Shown here piece by piece: positions 14,270-21,920 of a stretch of DNA of 42,166 bases (its first letter is position 1; each line of letters starts with the position of its first letter). Source of the DNA: Treponema sp. UBA937 (GTDB lineage Bacteria; Spirochaetota; Spirochaetia; Treponematales; Breznakiellaceae); assembly GCA_002293455.1 (NCBI GenBank), contig DBDH01000069.1, positions 807 to 42,972 of the forward strand, written 5' to 3'. The translations under genes were made by a program, and so were the position numbers. A model generated the notes under the pieces. It was not told the origin of the DNA. It searched no databases and saw only the letters and a program-made list of their open reading frames with translations.

Positions 14270-15331
14270 ATGGAAGGAATGATGAAGGGAGTGTATCTCC
14301 CCGGAAACAGTACGGTTGAGTTTAGAAACGTTCCGATACCCAAGCCAGGACACGGGCAGGTTCTTGTGAAGATGAAAGCCTGCACTATCTGTGGGAGCGA
14401 CATTCGCGCGATTTACCGCGAACACACAGGCAAAGGCCCCGAAGGGTATCAAGGAGTGATTGCCGGACACGAGCCTTGCGGTCAGGTTGTTGAAGAAGGA
14501 CCGGGCGTCAGGCGTTTCAAAACAGGCGCGCGTGTTATTGTGTATCATATTTCAGGATGCGGACTCTGCCACGACTGCCGTATGGGTTACATGATTTCCT
14601 GTTCGTCTCCTCTGCGCGCGGCATACGGCTGGCAGCGCGACGGCGGCATGGCGGAATACATCCTCTGTGATGAAAAAGATTTGGTGGAACTGCCGGATGA
14701 ACTTACTTATGCGGACGGCGCGCAGGTTGCCTGCGGCTTTGGAACGGTGTACGAAGCGATTTACAAAACCGGCGTAAGCGGAGCCGATAACGTTCTGGTT
14801 GTCGGGCTTGGGCCGGTGGGTCTTGCCACGATGATGCTTGCCAAAGCGATGGGCGCTCAAAAAATTATCGGTGTTGAAAGCAACGATTACCGAATTGATC
14901 TTGCAAAAAAACTCGGTCTTGGTGATTTGATTTTGAAAGCGGGACCGGACAACGTAAAAGAGATTAAGGACTACACAAACGGAAGGGGCGTTGAACGTGC
15001 CTTTGACGCTTCGGCCAGCGACGCCGGCAGGCAGACCGCGATTCGCGCGACACGTCAGTGGGGAAAAATCGCTTTCGTCGGCGAGGGAAACACCGTCAGC
15101 TTCAATCCCAGTCCTGACATCATTCACGATCAAAAGACGATTTACGGAAGCTGGGTAACAAGCATCTGGCTGATGGAAAATCTGGTTGAGGAACTTGTCC
15201 GCTGGAATATTCATCCGGATGCTCTCGTGACGCACCGTTTCTCCCTTGATAAAGCTGATGAAGCCTACACGCTGATGGACGGCGGGAACTGCGGTAAGGT
15301 CGCCGTGTGCGCCGATGAGGAATTGAAATGA
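14270..15331 (+). CDS. Zinc-dependent medium-chain alcohol/polyol dehydrogenase
   Basis: 353 residues. The catalytic zinc ligands are Cys41 (CGSD) and His67-Glu68 (GHEP). Four cysteines in CGLCHDCRMGYMISC (residues 97-111) hold the structural zinc. VLVVGLGPVGLATMMLAKAMGA is the Rossmann NAD(P) loop. This is the MDR superfamily, close in layout to sorbitol, threonine and galactitol-phosphate dehydrogenases. In this locus it could reduce lactaldehyde or oxidise a sugar; the sequence does not decide. AGGGGA (14257-14262) supports the start; an ATG three codons later is possible. The aldo/keto reductase gene overlaps its stop by four bases (ATGA), so the two are translationally coupled. Confidence 0.9.
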   Translation: MEGMMKGVYLPGNSTVEFRNVPIPKPGHGQVLVKMKACTICGSDIRAIYREHTGKGPEGYQGVIAGHEPCGQVVEEGPGVRRFKTGARVIVYHISGCGLCHDCRMGYMISCSSPLRAAYGWQRDGGMAEYILCDEKDLVELPDELTYADGAQVACGFGTVYEAIYKTGVSGADNVLVVGLGPVGLATMMLAKAMGAQKIIGVESNDYRIDLAKKLGLGDLILKAGPDNVKEIKDYTNGRGVERAFDASASDAGRQTAIRATRQWGKIAFVGEGNTVSFNPSPDIIHDQKTIYGSWVTSIWLMENLVEELVRWNIHPDALVTHRFSLDKADEAYTLMDGGNCGKVAVCADEELK

Positions 15332-16341
15332 CATCTGTAATTGACAACGCCGGCATTCCGCGGATAAGACTTGCGTCTGGCAGGGATATTCCGTCTATCG
15401 GGATGGGAACTTTCGGGTCGGATAAGTACGGCCCCGAAGAAGTATCTTCCGCCGTAGCCGGCGCCATCCGCTGCGGATACCGGTTTTTTGACTGCGCGTC
15501 GGTCTACGGCAACGAAGACCTTATCGGCAAGGTTTTTGACGCGGCTTTTCAGTCGGGCGATGTAAAGCGTGACGAGTTATTTATTACATCAAAGGTTTGG
15601 AACAATATGCATAGTCCGGGGCAGGTTCACGCGTCTATCGCGAAAACCCTTGCCGATCTCCGGCTGTCATACATTGACGCGTATTTTGTTCACTGGCCTT
15701 TCCCCAACTATCACGCTCCGGGCTGTGACGGCGATTCCCGCAATCCCGATTCCGTTCCCTTTGATGTTGACCGCTTCATGTCAACGTGGAAGCAGATGGA
15801 AGAGATTTACGAGAAGGGACAAACTAAGCATCTCGGCATGTCGAATATGACCATCCCGAAGCTGAAAGAGGTTCTTCCTCTGTGCAGGATAAAGCCCGAA
15901 CTTATCGAGATGGAACAGCATCCGTCTTTTCAGCAGCGGGAATTGTTTGATTATTGCCGTGTGCAGAATATTGTTGTTATCGGTTATTGTCCTATCGGTT
16001 CGCCGAACCGTCCCGAACGGGACAAGGCTCCCGGCGATGTTGCGGACACCGAACTGCCGGAAGTTGTTTCTGCCGCGGAAGCGCACGGGATACATCCGGC
16101 TCTTGTGTGCATTAAGTGGGCGGTTCAGCGCGGTTCTATCCCCATTCCTTTTTCCGTACATGAAAAAAATTACGCGGGAAATCTGCGCGCCGTTACCGAA
16201 GACCCTTTGACTCAGGATGAGATGAAACTTCTTGAAAAGGCGGAACGAAACTGCCGTCTTGTTAAGGGACAGGTTTTCCTCTGGCCGGGCGCAAAAGGAT
16301 GGGAAGACCTTTGGGATCTGGATGGGACAATTACAAAATAA
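15328..16341 (+). CDS. Aldo/keto reductase
   Basis: 337 residues. The catalytic tetrad of the aldo/keto reductase family is present: Asp55 and Tyr60 (FFDCASVYGNE), Lys89 (TSKVW) and His122 (VHWPF). It uses NADPH or NADH to reduce aldehydes, or oxidise sugars, in the cytoplasm. It overlaps the zinc dehydrogenase by an ATGA, implying joint action, for example disposal of L-lactaldehyde from fucose cleavage, or reduction of the sugar. Some L-fucose dehydrogenases also belong to this family, so an oxidative side route is an alternative. The 149 bp that follow hold a weak inverted repeat (CTGATT 16399, AATCAG 16426) and no gene. Confidence 0.9.
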   Translation: MTSVIDNAGIPRIRLASGRDIPSIGMGTFGSDKYGPEEVSSAVAGAIRCGYRFFDCASVYGNEDLIGKVFDAAFQSGDVKRDELFITSKVWNNMHSPGQVHASIAKTLADLRLSYIDAYFVHWPFPNYHAPGCDGDSRNPDSVPFDVDRFMSTWKQMEEIYEKGQTKHLGMSNMTIPKLKEVLPLCRIKPELIEMEQHPSFQQRELFDYCRVQNIVVIGYCPIGSPNRPERDKAPGDVADTELPEVVSAAEAHGIHPALVCIKWAVQRGSIPIPFSVHEKNYAGNLRAVTEDPLTQDEMKLLEKAERNCRLVKGQVFLWPGAKGWEDLWDLDGTITK

Positions 16342-16490
16342 CAATGTGAAGGAGTATATTTTCATCAAAAAAAGAATATCGATTTTCATTGTAAAATACT
16401 GATTGTCATTATAAACTGAAAGAGTAATCAGAAAGATGTTAATCTTGTTTGGGTTTCATCCCTGATACAAAAAACACTTGGAGGAAAAGT

Positions 16491-17711
16491 ATGAAAAGAA
16501 TGTGCGCAATTCTGTTAATTGTTGCATCTGTGTGCGGCGCGGTATTTGCCGGCGGAAGAACCGACTCCGGCGCGGCAGCGGCAGCGACAGCGACTGTTCT
16601 GAATAAGGACAAACCGTTAGTATTCTTTAACCGGCAGCCTTCGGACCCTGTTTCCGGCGCTATCGACATGGCCGCGATGAATTGGAACGGTCAGACGTAT
16701 TATGTCGGCTTTGACGCTGCCGGCGGCGGCGCTGTGCAGGGTAAATTGATTACCGATTATCTTGCCGGTCAGACCGCTGCTCTCGACCGCAATGGCGACG
16801 GCATTATCGGCTATGTATTGTGCATTGGTGATGTTGGCCACAACGACTCAAAGGCCCGTACCGAAGGCATCCGAAAAGCTTTAGGGACTTGGAATGGTTC
16901 AACCGATCCCGGTGTTGCCAAAGAAGGTTCTGTCACAATCGGCGGCACAGCTTTCAAAGTTGTTGAACTTGAAAGCAGGGCGATGACCGGCACCGACGGT
17001 TCTACTTGGAATGCCAACGCCGCTACCGACGCCATGAGCGGATGGGCGACTAGATTCGGCAATCAGATTGACATGGTTGTTTCCAACAATGACGGTATGG
17101 CTATGGGTTCTCTTCAGGCTTCAAACTATCCCGCGGGTGTTCCGATTTTCGGGTATGACGCCAACGCGGACGCTATCGAAGCTATCGGAGCCGGAATACT
17201 TTCCGGAACTGTTTCCCAGAACGTAGACGCTCAGGCGACAGCGACTCTCCAGGTTCTCCGCAACCTGCTTGATGGTCTTGCAGGCGCCGATGTGTATACC
17301 AAAGGTATCACCACTCCCGATCAATACGGAAACAAGATTTCCGCCACTGTTGACTACAGAGCCGGTGAAAAAGCGCTGATGGCCCAGAACGCCGCGGTTA
17401 ACGCCTCCAACTGGAGAGACTACACTGCCGGAGCACGTGACGCCGGTATTAAGCAGAGTTCCGCTCCCAGGAAACGGGTGCTGCTGACAATCTATAACTC
17501 GGCGGACAACTTCCTGTCTTCTTCTTACCTGCCCGCGTTGAACTACTATGCCCCTCTGTTGGGTATTGATTTGACGGTTGTTCAGGGTGACGGACAGAAT
17601 GAATCCAGCGTTTTGGATAGATTCACCAACCTGAATAATTTCGATGCCTATGCAATCAACATGGTCAAGACAAACTCAGGAAGGGATTACACAGATAAGC
17701 TGCAATACTAA
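16491..17711 (+). CDS. mglB: Circularly permuted galactose/glucose-binding protein, MglB-2 type (importer 2)
   Basis: 406 residues. Signal peptide ending GAVFA; Cys16 is not in a good lipobox. The mature chain begins with KPLVFFNRQPSD (residue 41), which in ordinary MglB comes about 90 residues in. It continues through NGDGIIGYVLCIGDVGHNDSKAR, MVVSNNDGMAMGSLQA and VPIFGYDANADAI, then a linker. Only at residues 328-406 comes the normal first part of the fold: KRVLLTIYNSADNF, LTVVQGDGQNESSVLDRF and FDAYAINMVK. The N-terminal strand-helix units are thus moved to the C-terminus. Treponema pallidum MglB-2 (Tp0684) is known to have such a divergent topology and to bind glucose. The start follows GGAGG (16480-16484). 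An ATPase and permease follow, as in T. pallidum. Confidence 0.88.
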   Translation: MKRMCAILLIVASVCGAVFAGGRTDSGAAAAATATVLNKDKPLVFFNRQPSDPVSGAIDMAAMNWNGQTYYVGFDAAGGGAVQGKLITDYLAGQTAALDRNGDGIIGYVLCIGDVGHNDSKARTEGIRKALGTWNGSTDPGVAKEGSVTIGGTAFKVVELESRAMTGTDGSTWNANAATDAMSGWATRFGNQIDMVVSNNDGMAMGSLQASNYPAGVPIFGYDANADAIEAIGAGILSGTVSQNVDAQATATLQVLRNLLDGLAGADVYTKGITTPDQYGNKISATVDYRAGEKALMAQNAAVNASNWRDYTAGARDAGIKQSSAPRKRVLLTIYNSADNFLSSSYLPALNYYAPLLGIDLTVVQGDGQNESSVLDRFTNLNNFDAYAINMVKTNSGRDYTDKLQY

Positions 17712-17751
17712 GTTATTGAAAGTTTCAGTTTTTTGAGTAAGTAGTTTTAAC

Positions 17752-17789
17752 AAGTTCCCTCATGGATGCAATATTCTTTGGGGGAACTT
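17752..17789 (+). other. Intercistronic hairpin between mglB-2 and the second ATPase gene
   Basis: AAGTTCCC (17752-17759) pairs with GGGAACTT (17782-17789) in the 114-bp spacer. It probably stabilises the binding-protein message, as in importer 1. There is no U-tract. Confidence 0.45.
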
Positions 17790-17825
17790 TGGTTTGATGC
17801 CCCCTCTAAGCAAACAGGGAAGTGT

Positions 17826-19319
17826 ATGAATGATATAGTGCTCGAAATAACCAATTTGTCTAAATCTTTTGCGAAAAATAAAGTGCTTGACAGTATCGGT
17901 CTGACGGTAAAAAAAGGTTCTGTTGTCGGGCTCATGGGCGAAAATGGGGCCGGAAAATCAACCATGATGAAATGCCTCTTCGGAATTTACAGCAAAGACG
18001 AAGGCCGCATCTCTCTGCTGAATAAGCCGGTTGATTTCAAAAATCCTAAAGAGGCGCTTGAACACGGGGTTGCCATGGTTCACCAGGAGTTGAACCAATG
18101 CCTTGACAGAACCGTTACCGACAATCTTTTTCTGGGAAGATATCCCACCCGTTTTGGAACGATTGACGAAGCGAGAATGCTCAAGGAGGCTGTGGCTCTT
18201 TTTTCCTCTCTTGAAATGAACGTCAATCCAAAAATGGTTATGCGTACCATGTCTGTCTCTCAAAGACAGATGGTTGAAATCGCGAAAGCCGTTTCCTATG
18301 ACGCAAAGATCATCGTTCTTGATGAACCTACTTCATCCTTAACGGAGCGTGAAGTACGTAAACTTTTTTCAATAATCAATAATTTAAGAGAAAAAGGTGT
18401 TTCTTTTGTGTATATCTCGCATAAAATTGATGAAATTTTTGAGATATGCGATGAAGTTGCTGTTTTACGTGACGGAAAGATGACTCTTTCCAGTCCGATA
18501 GAAAATATTGATATGAACCAGCTTATTTCGGCGATGGTTGGGCGGTCTTTGGATAACCGCTACCCTGATGTCGATAATGCGCCGGGAGAGGAATACCTGG
18601 AAGTGAAAAACCTCTCCACGAAGTACGAACCCATTCTGGAGGATATTTCGTTTACCGTAAAAAAGGGAGAAATATTCGGGCTCTATGGGCTGGTCGGCGC
18701 CGGGCGGAGCGAACTCCTAGAAGCGATGTTCGGCATCAGAACAATTTCTTCGGGGGTGATTGCCGTTGGGGGAAGAAAGCAGAGATTCAATAACAGCCGC
18801 GACGCGATGGATCACAGTTTTGCTTTGGTAACGGAAGAGCGGAAGCTCAACGGCATGTTCGCCAAGGCCGCTATTCAGTTTAATATTACCATTACGAACC
18901 TTGCGAGCTACAAATCCGGCGTGGTGCTTTCCAACCGGAAAATGTGGGACGCTGCCGAAAGGGAAGTGAAAACAATGCGCGTAAAATGCGTTTCCGTAGA
19001 TGAGCTGATAAGTTCTCTGAGCGGAGGAAACCAGCAGAAGGCTATCATCGGGAAGTGGCTTGAACGGCAGCCGGATATTTTCCTTCTTGATGAGCCCACG
19101 AGGGGCATCGACGTAGGCGCAAAGTATGAGATTTATCAGCTTATCATCCGCATGGCAAAAGAGGGCAAGACGATTGTGGTTGTGTCCAGTGAAATGCCTG
19201 AAATCCTTGGAATAACCAACCGCATAGCTGTTATGTCGAATCACCGGCTTGCGGGAATTGTCAATACGAAAGAAACAGATCAGGAAGCTCTGCTGCGCTT
19301 GTCAGCAAAATATTTATGA
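17826..19319 (+). CDS. mglA: Sugar ABC transporter ATPase, two fused domains (importer 2)
   Basis: 497 residues. Domain 1: GENGAGKST (about 38-46), HQELNQ, MSVSQRQ signature and IVLDEPTSSL. Domain 2: GLVGAGRSELLEA, LSGGNQQK and FLLDEPTRGIDVG. Typical MglA-type fused ATPase energising the importer of MglB-2 ligands. The start at 17826 follows AGGGA (17816-17820); an in-frame ATG at 17766 lies inside the hairpin spacer and lacks a ribosome site. Its stop overlaps an ATG of the permease frame (ATGA at 19316), and the permease ribosome site GAGGG lies in that overlap. Order binding protein-ATPase-permease matches tp0684-0686 of T. pallidum. Confidence 0.93.
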   Translation: MNDIVLEITNLSKSFAKNKVLDSIGLTVKKGSVVGLMGENGAGKSTMMKCLFGIYSKDEGRISLLNKPVDFKNPKEALEHGVAMVHQELNQCLDRTVTDNLFLGRYPTRFGTIDEARMLKEAVALFSSLEMNVNPKMVMRTMSVSQRQMVEIAKAVSYDAKIIVLDEPTSSLTEREVRKLFSIINNLREKGVSFVYISHKIDEIFEICDEVAVLRDGKMTLSSPIENIDMNQLISAMVGRSLDNRYPDVDNAPGEEYLEVKNLSTKYEPILEDISFTVKKGEIFGLYGLVGAGRSELLEAMFGIRTISSGVIAVGGRKQRFNNSRDAMDHSFALVTEERKLNGMFAKAAIQFNITITNLASYKSGVVLSNRKMWDAAEREVKTMRVKCVSVDELISSLSGGNQQKAIIGKWLERQPDIFLLDEPTRGIDVGAKYEIYQLIIRMAKEGKTIVVVSSEMPEILGITNRIAVMSNHRLAGIVNTKETDQEALLRLSAKYL

Positions 19320-19327
19320 GGGACAAT

Positions 19328-21037
19328 ATGGAAACCGGACAGAAAAATGAAAAGAGCGCCGTGACGGACGCGGTATCGTATGAACAAGATCAAAAGTTAC
19401 AAGAATATATCCGTCAGCTTCATGAACTGAGGAAAGACGGGGCTAATAAGATTTTATTGTTAAAGCAGGAGATGTTTTCCGCTAAAAGGAATAAGCTGAT
19501 CGATCCGGAAACCAGGCAGAAAAAGATTGAAAGCTGTGAAAGCCAGATTGTGGAAGCTAAGAAAACAGCCAAAGCCAATAAACCTGAAGAGACAAGGCTT
19601 TCCCATGAAGCGGTAAAATACTCGAACAGCTTTGCTTCGGCATACATAAAAAAAGTCGTCGCCGAAGAAACCGAAAAGGAAAAACAATATAAGGCTTCGT
19701 ACCGGGATGATGTCATCGAAATAAAGGAGACGGGAGCCGCCGAAAAGGAGAAAATTCGCGCAAAATACAGTGACGGAAAAACTGCCGCTCATGTTCTTAA
19801 TGAGGAGTTGGAGACCCACGCGTTTGAGCTTCGGTCGAGACTATTTGACGCAAAGAGTAAATTCCAGTCCGCCGTTAACGCCGCAAGGGACGCGAAGAAC
19901 CAGGCTTTTGTTGAACATGTTCAGATAAACAGAAATCTGCGCAACGGGAAATCAAAATTTTCCGAGGATATTGCGCTGAATTTCAGGAACTACATTTATA
20001 AATTCAAAATGGCTAAGTTCCTTCTCAACAACGGTCTCTATCTGGCGATTCTGGTATTCTTTGTTGTCTGCATCGTTCTTGCGCCTCTGTTAAATAAAGG
20101 GATTCTTCTGTCGCTGCCCAATTTGCTGACCATTTTGGAAACGGCGTCCACCCGTATGTTTTATGCTCTTGGCGTTGCCGGATTGATTCTCCTTGCGGGA
20201 ACCGACTTAAGTGTTGGGCGCATGGTTGCGCTTGGTTCGGTTGTTACCGGACTGATTCTGCATCCGGGAAAGAATATCGTGTCCTTCTTCGGTATGACCC
20301 CCTGGGATTTTACCCCGCTTCCGATGGGCATAAGGGTTATTATGGCGCTCGTTATTTCGGTTACTCTGTGTGTTTTGTTCAGTTCCTTTGCGGGGGTTTT
20401 TACCGCAAGACTGAAAATTCATCCCTTTATTTCGACCCTGTCAACGCAGTTGATTATCTACGGACTGCTCTTTTCCGCGACAAGCGGAACTTCTGTCGGT
20501 TCTATTGACAGCGGTATCAAGAATCTTCTTGGCGGACGTTGGATTCTGGGTCTCCTTAATGGAGAGATGATCACTTTTCCCAAGCTGATTATTCCCGCGG
20601 TCATTGCCATTATTGCGGCGTGGTTTGTCTGGAATAAAACCATCTTCGGCAAAAATATGTATGCCGTAGGCGGCAACTCCGAGGCGGCAAGCGTAAGCGG
20701 CATCAGCGTGTTCAAGGTTACCTTGGGAGTTTTCATCATGGCCGCGATCTTCTACGGATTCGGCGCATTCTTTGAGGCCTTTAGAGCGAACGCCAGCGCG
20801 GGAAATGGTCAGGGATTTGAACTTGACGCCATCGCCGCCTGTGTTGTGGGGGGCATATCCTTTAACGGAGGCATCGGAAAGATCAGCGGCGCGGTTATCG
20901 GCGTTATTATCTTTACCGGTATGACGTACTGCCTTACATTCCTTGGCATTGACACAAACTGGCAGTTTGTGTTCAAGGGGCTTATTCTTATCAGCGCCGT
21001 TGCGTTGGACAGCGTAAAGTATCTTAGGAAGAAATAA
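19328..21037 (+). CDS. mglC: Sugar ABC permease with a long N-terminal coiled-coil extension (importer 2)
   Basis: 569 residues, against about 330 for the usual family. Residues 1-230 are soluble and highly charged (Lys/Glu/Ala/Gln with heptad-like spacing, for example KLQEYIRQLHELRKDGAN and EEETEKEKQYKASYRDD-like stretches), predicted coiled coil. The normal permease starts at about 232 with NNGLYLAILVFFVVCIVLAP. It continues with LILLAGTDLSVGRMVALGS, IHPFISTLSTQLIIYG, the cytoplasmic YAVGGNSEAASVSGISV loop and LDAIAACVVGGISFNGGIG. I chose ATG 19328 because GAGGG (19318-19322) is 5 nt upstream; ATG 19316 overlaps the ATPase stop. The extension would lie in the cytoplasm beside the ATPase. 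Its role is unknown. Confidence 0.9.
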   Translation: METGQKNEKSAVTDAVSYEQDQKLQEYIRQLHELRKDGANKILLLKQEMFSAKRNKLIDPETRQKKIESCESQIVEAKKTAKANKPEETRLSHEAVKYSNSFASAYIKKVVAEETEKEKQYKASYRDDVIEIKETGAAEKEKIRAKYSDGKTAAHVLNEELETHAFELRSRLFDAKSKFQSAVNAARDAKNQAFVEHVQINRNLRNGKSKFSEDIALNFRNYIYKFKMAKFLLNNGLYLAILVFFVVCIVLAPLLNKGILLSLPNLLTILETASTRMFYALGVAGLILLAGTDLSVGRMVALGSVVTGLILHPGKNIVSFFGMTPWDFTPLPMGIRVIMALVISVTLCVLFSSFAGVFTARLKIHPFISTLSTQLIIYGLLFSATSGTSVGSIDSGIKNLLGGRWILGLLNGEMITFPKLIIPAVIAIIAAWFVWNKTIFGKNMYAVGGNSEAASVSGISVFKVTLGVFIMAAIFYGFGAFFEAFRANASAGNGQGFELDAIAACVVGGISFNGGIGKISGAVIGVIIFTGMTYCLTFLGIDTNWQFVFKGLILISAVALDSVKYLRKK

Positions 21038-21079
21038 GCAACAGACGGTTCGATCAATAGTAAAACGCAAGAATAAATG

Positions 21080-21104
21080 GCCTGAGTTTTTCTCAGGCTG
21101 TTTT
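21080..21104. terminator. Terminator at the end of the sugar locus (bidirectional)
   Basis: GCCTGAG (21080-21086) pairs with CTCAGGC (21092-21098), loop TTTTT, followed by TGTTTT. Read on the minus strand it ends in CCATTTATTC, so it could also serve the convergent gene at 21142. Confidence 0.65.
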
Positions 21105-21141
21105 CATGTCGATATTGTGGCATCATCCCGCGGCGGAAACA

Positions 21142-21672
21142 TTACCTCATAGCAACAGGATCGATCTTTTTTATTATTCTTCCGCTTATTTTTGCCGTGT
21201 TTTTTAATTGTGAAGTAGTGGTGATAACGTCTACTCCGTCCCGAAAATTACTGTTCCATTTTCCGTTTTCTGTGGTAACGACTAAGCACACTTTTTCGGG
21301 AGATTTATGGTTATTAATAAAATGATTGATTGCTTGAACCACATCATCATCATGTGCGGTAGTAACAATGATAATCATATCCCAGATGTCTTCATTTGTA
21401 CTTATCAATTCCTCTTCATTAATCACGGAAAAAAGTATGGGCCTGCTGTAAAAATGATCCGAGATTCTTTTTACCAGATTATTCTTAAAATGGGACTCTT
21501 CGCTTACAATGAGAACATACGAATACTCAAAACGTAATTGATTAACAACATAAAATTGCTCTGCGTTAGTTTCGTTTTTCGGCAGGAGCTTCATACTGAG
21601 GGATACACTGCCGGCTATCATGACAACAAGCACAACAGCGGACAATGTCACGGTTTTTTTTACATTAGACAT
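21142..21672 (-). CDS. Membrane-anchored protein of unknown function, flavodoxin-like alpha/beta appearance
   Basis: 176 residues. One N-terminal hydrophobic segment (TVTLSAVVLVVMIAGSVSLSM, residues 7-27) anchors a soluble domain with alternating strands and helices: YSYVLIVSEESHFKNNLVKRI, DIWDMIIIVTTAHDDDVVQAI, EKVCLVVTTENGKW, VDVITTTSQ, and AKISGRIIKKI at the end. The order strand-helix repeated, with Gly/Ser/Thr at strand ends, resembles flavodoxin-type folds. I see no FMN loop and cannot name a family. The start follows AAGGAAAAG. It is a single gene, convergent with the sugar locus and in the same direction as lysS. Confidence 0.7.
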   Translation of the reverse strand: MSNVKKTVTLSAVVLVVMIAGSVSLSMKLLPKNETNAEQFYVVNQLRFEYSYVLIVSEESHFKNNLVKRISDHFYSRPILFSVINEEELISTNEDIWDMIIIVTTAHDDDVVQAINHFINNHKSPEKVCLVVTTENGKWNSNFRDGVDVITTTSQLKNTAKISGRIIKKIDPVAMR

Positions 21673-21847
21673 AATCTTTTCCTTGTTTTTACATAAAAAA
21701 ATTTTTAAAGTATTCCGAAATCCCCCAAATTAACCCATATCCTCCCCGGAATGATACTTTTCTGCTTATAAATTCAGATTAAGACGATTTCGGGATAAAA
21801 ACAAGAGAAAATGATCGAATTGTGCAGGATATTTCCCCAAACTGAGA

Positions 21848-21881
21848 GCATTTGTTTATTCAATTGAGAATCAACAAATGC
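21848..21881. other. Palindrome after lysS
   Basis: GCATTTGTT (21848-21856) pairs with AACAAATGC (21873-21881), about 40 nt downstream of the lysS stop on the minus strand. It has no U-tract. It may mark the 3' end of lysS mRNA. The rest of the 248-bp spacer shows nothing further. Confidence 0.4.
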
Positions 21882-21920
21882 CTCCTTGGGTGCGGTTTTG
21901 TGATTTTTTCGCGCAAAGAA

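Noticed and set aside
14552..15334. A 260-codon minus-strand frame
   Set aside because: It lies entirely opposite the zinc dehydrogenase, whose motifs and coupling to the next gene are clear. The antisense product shows no domain.
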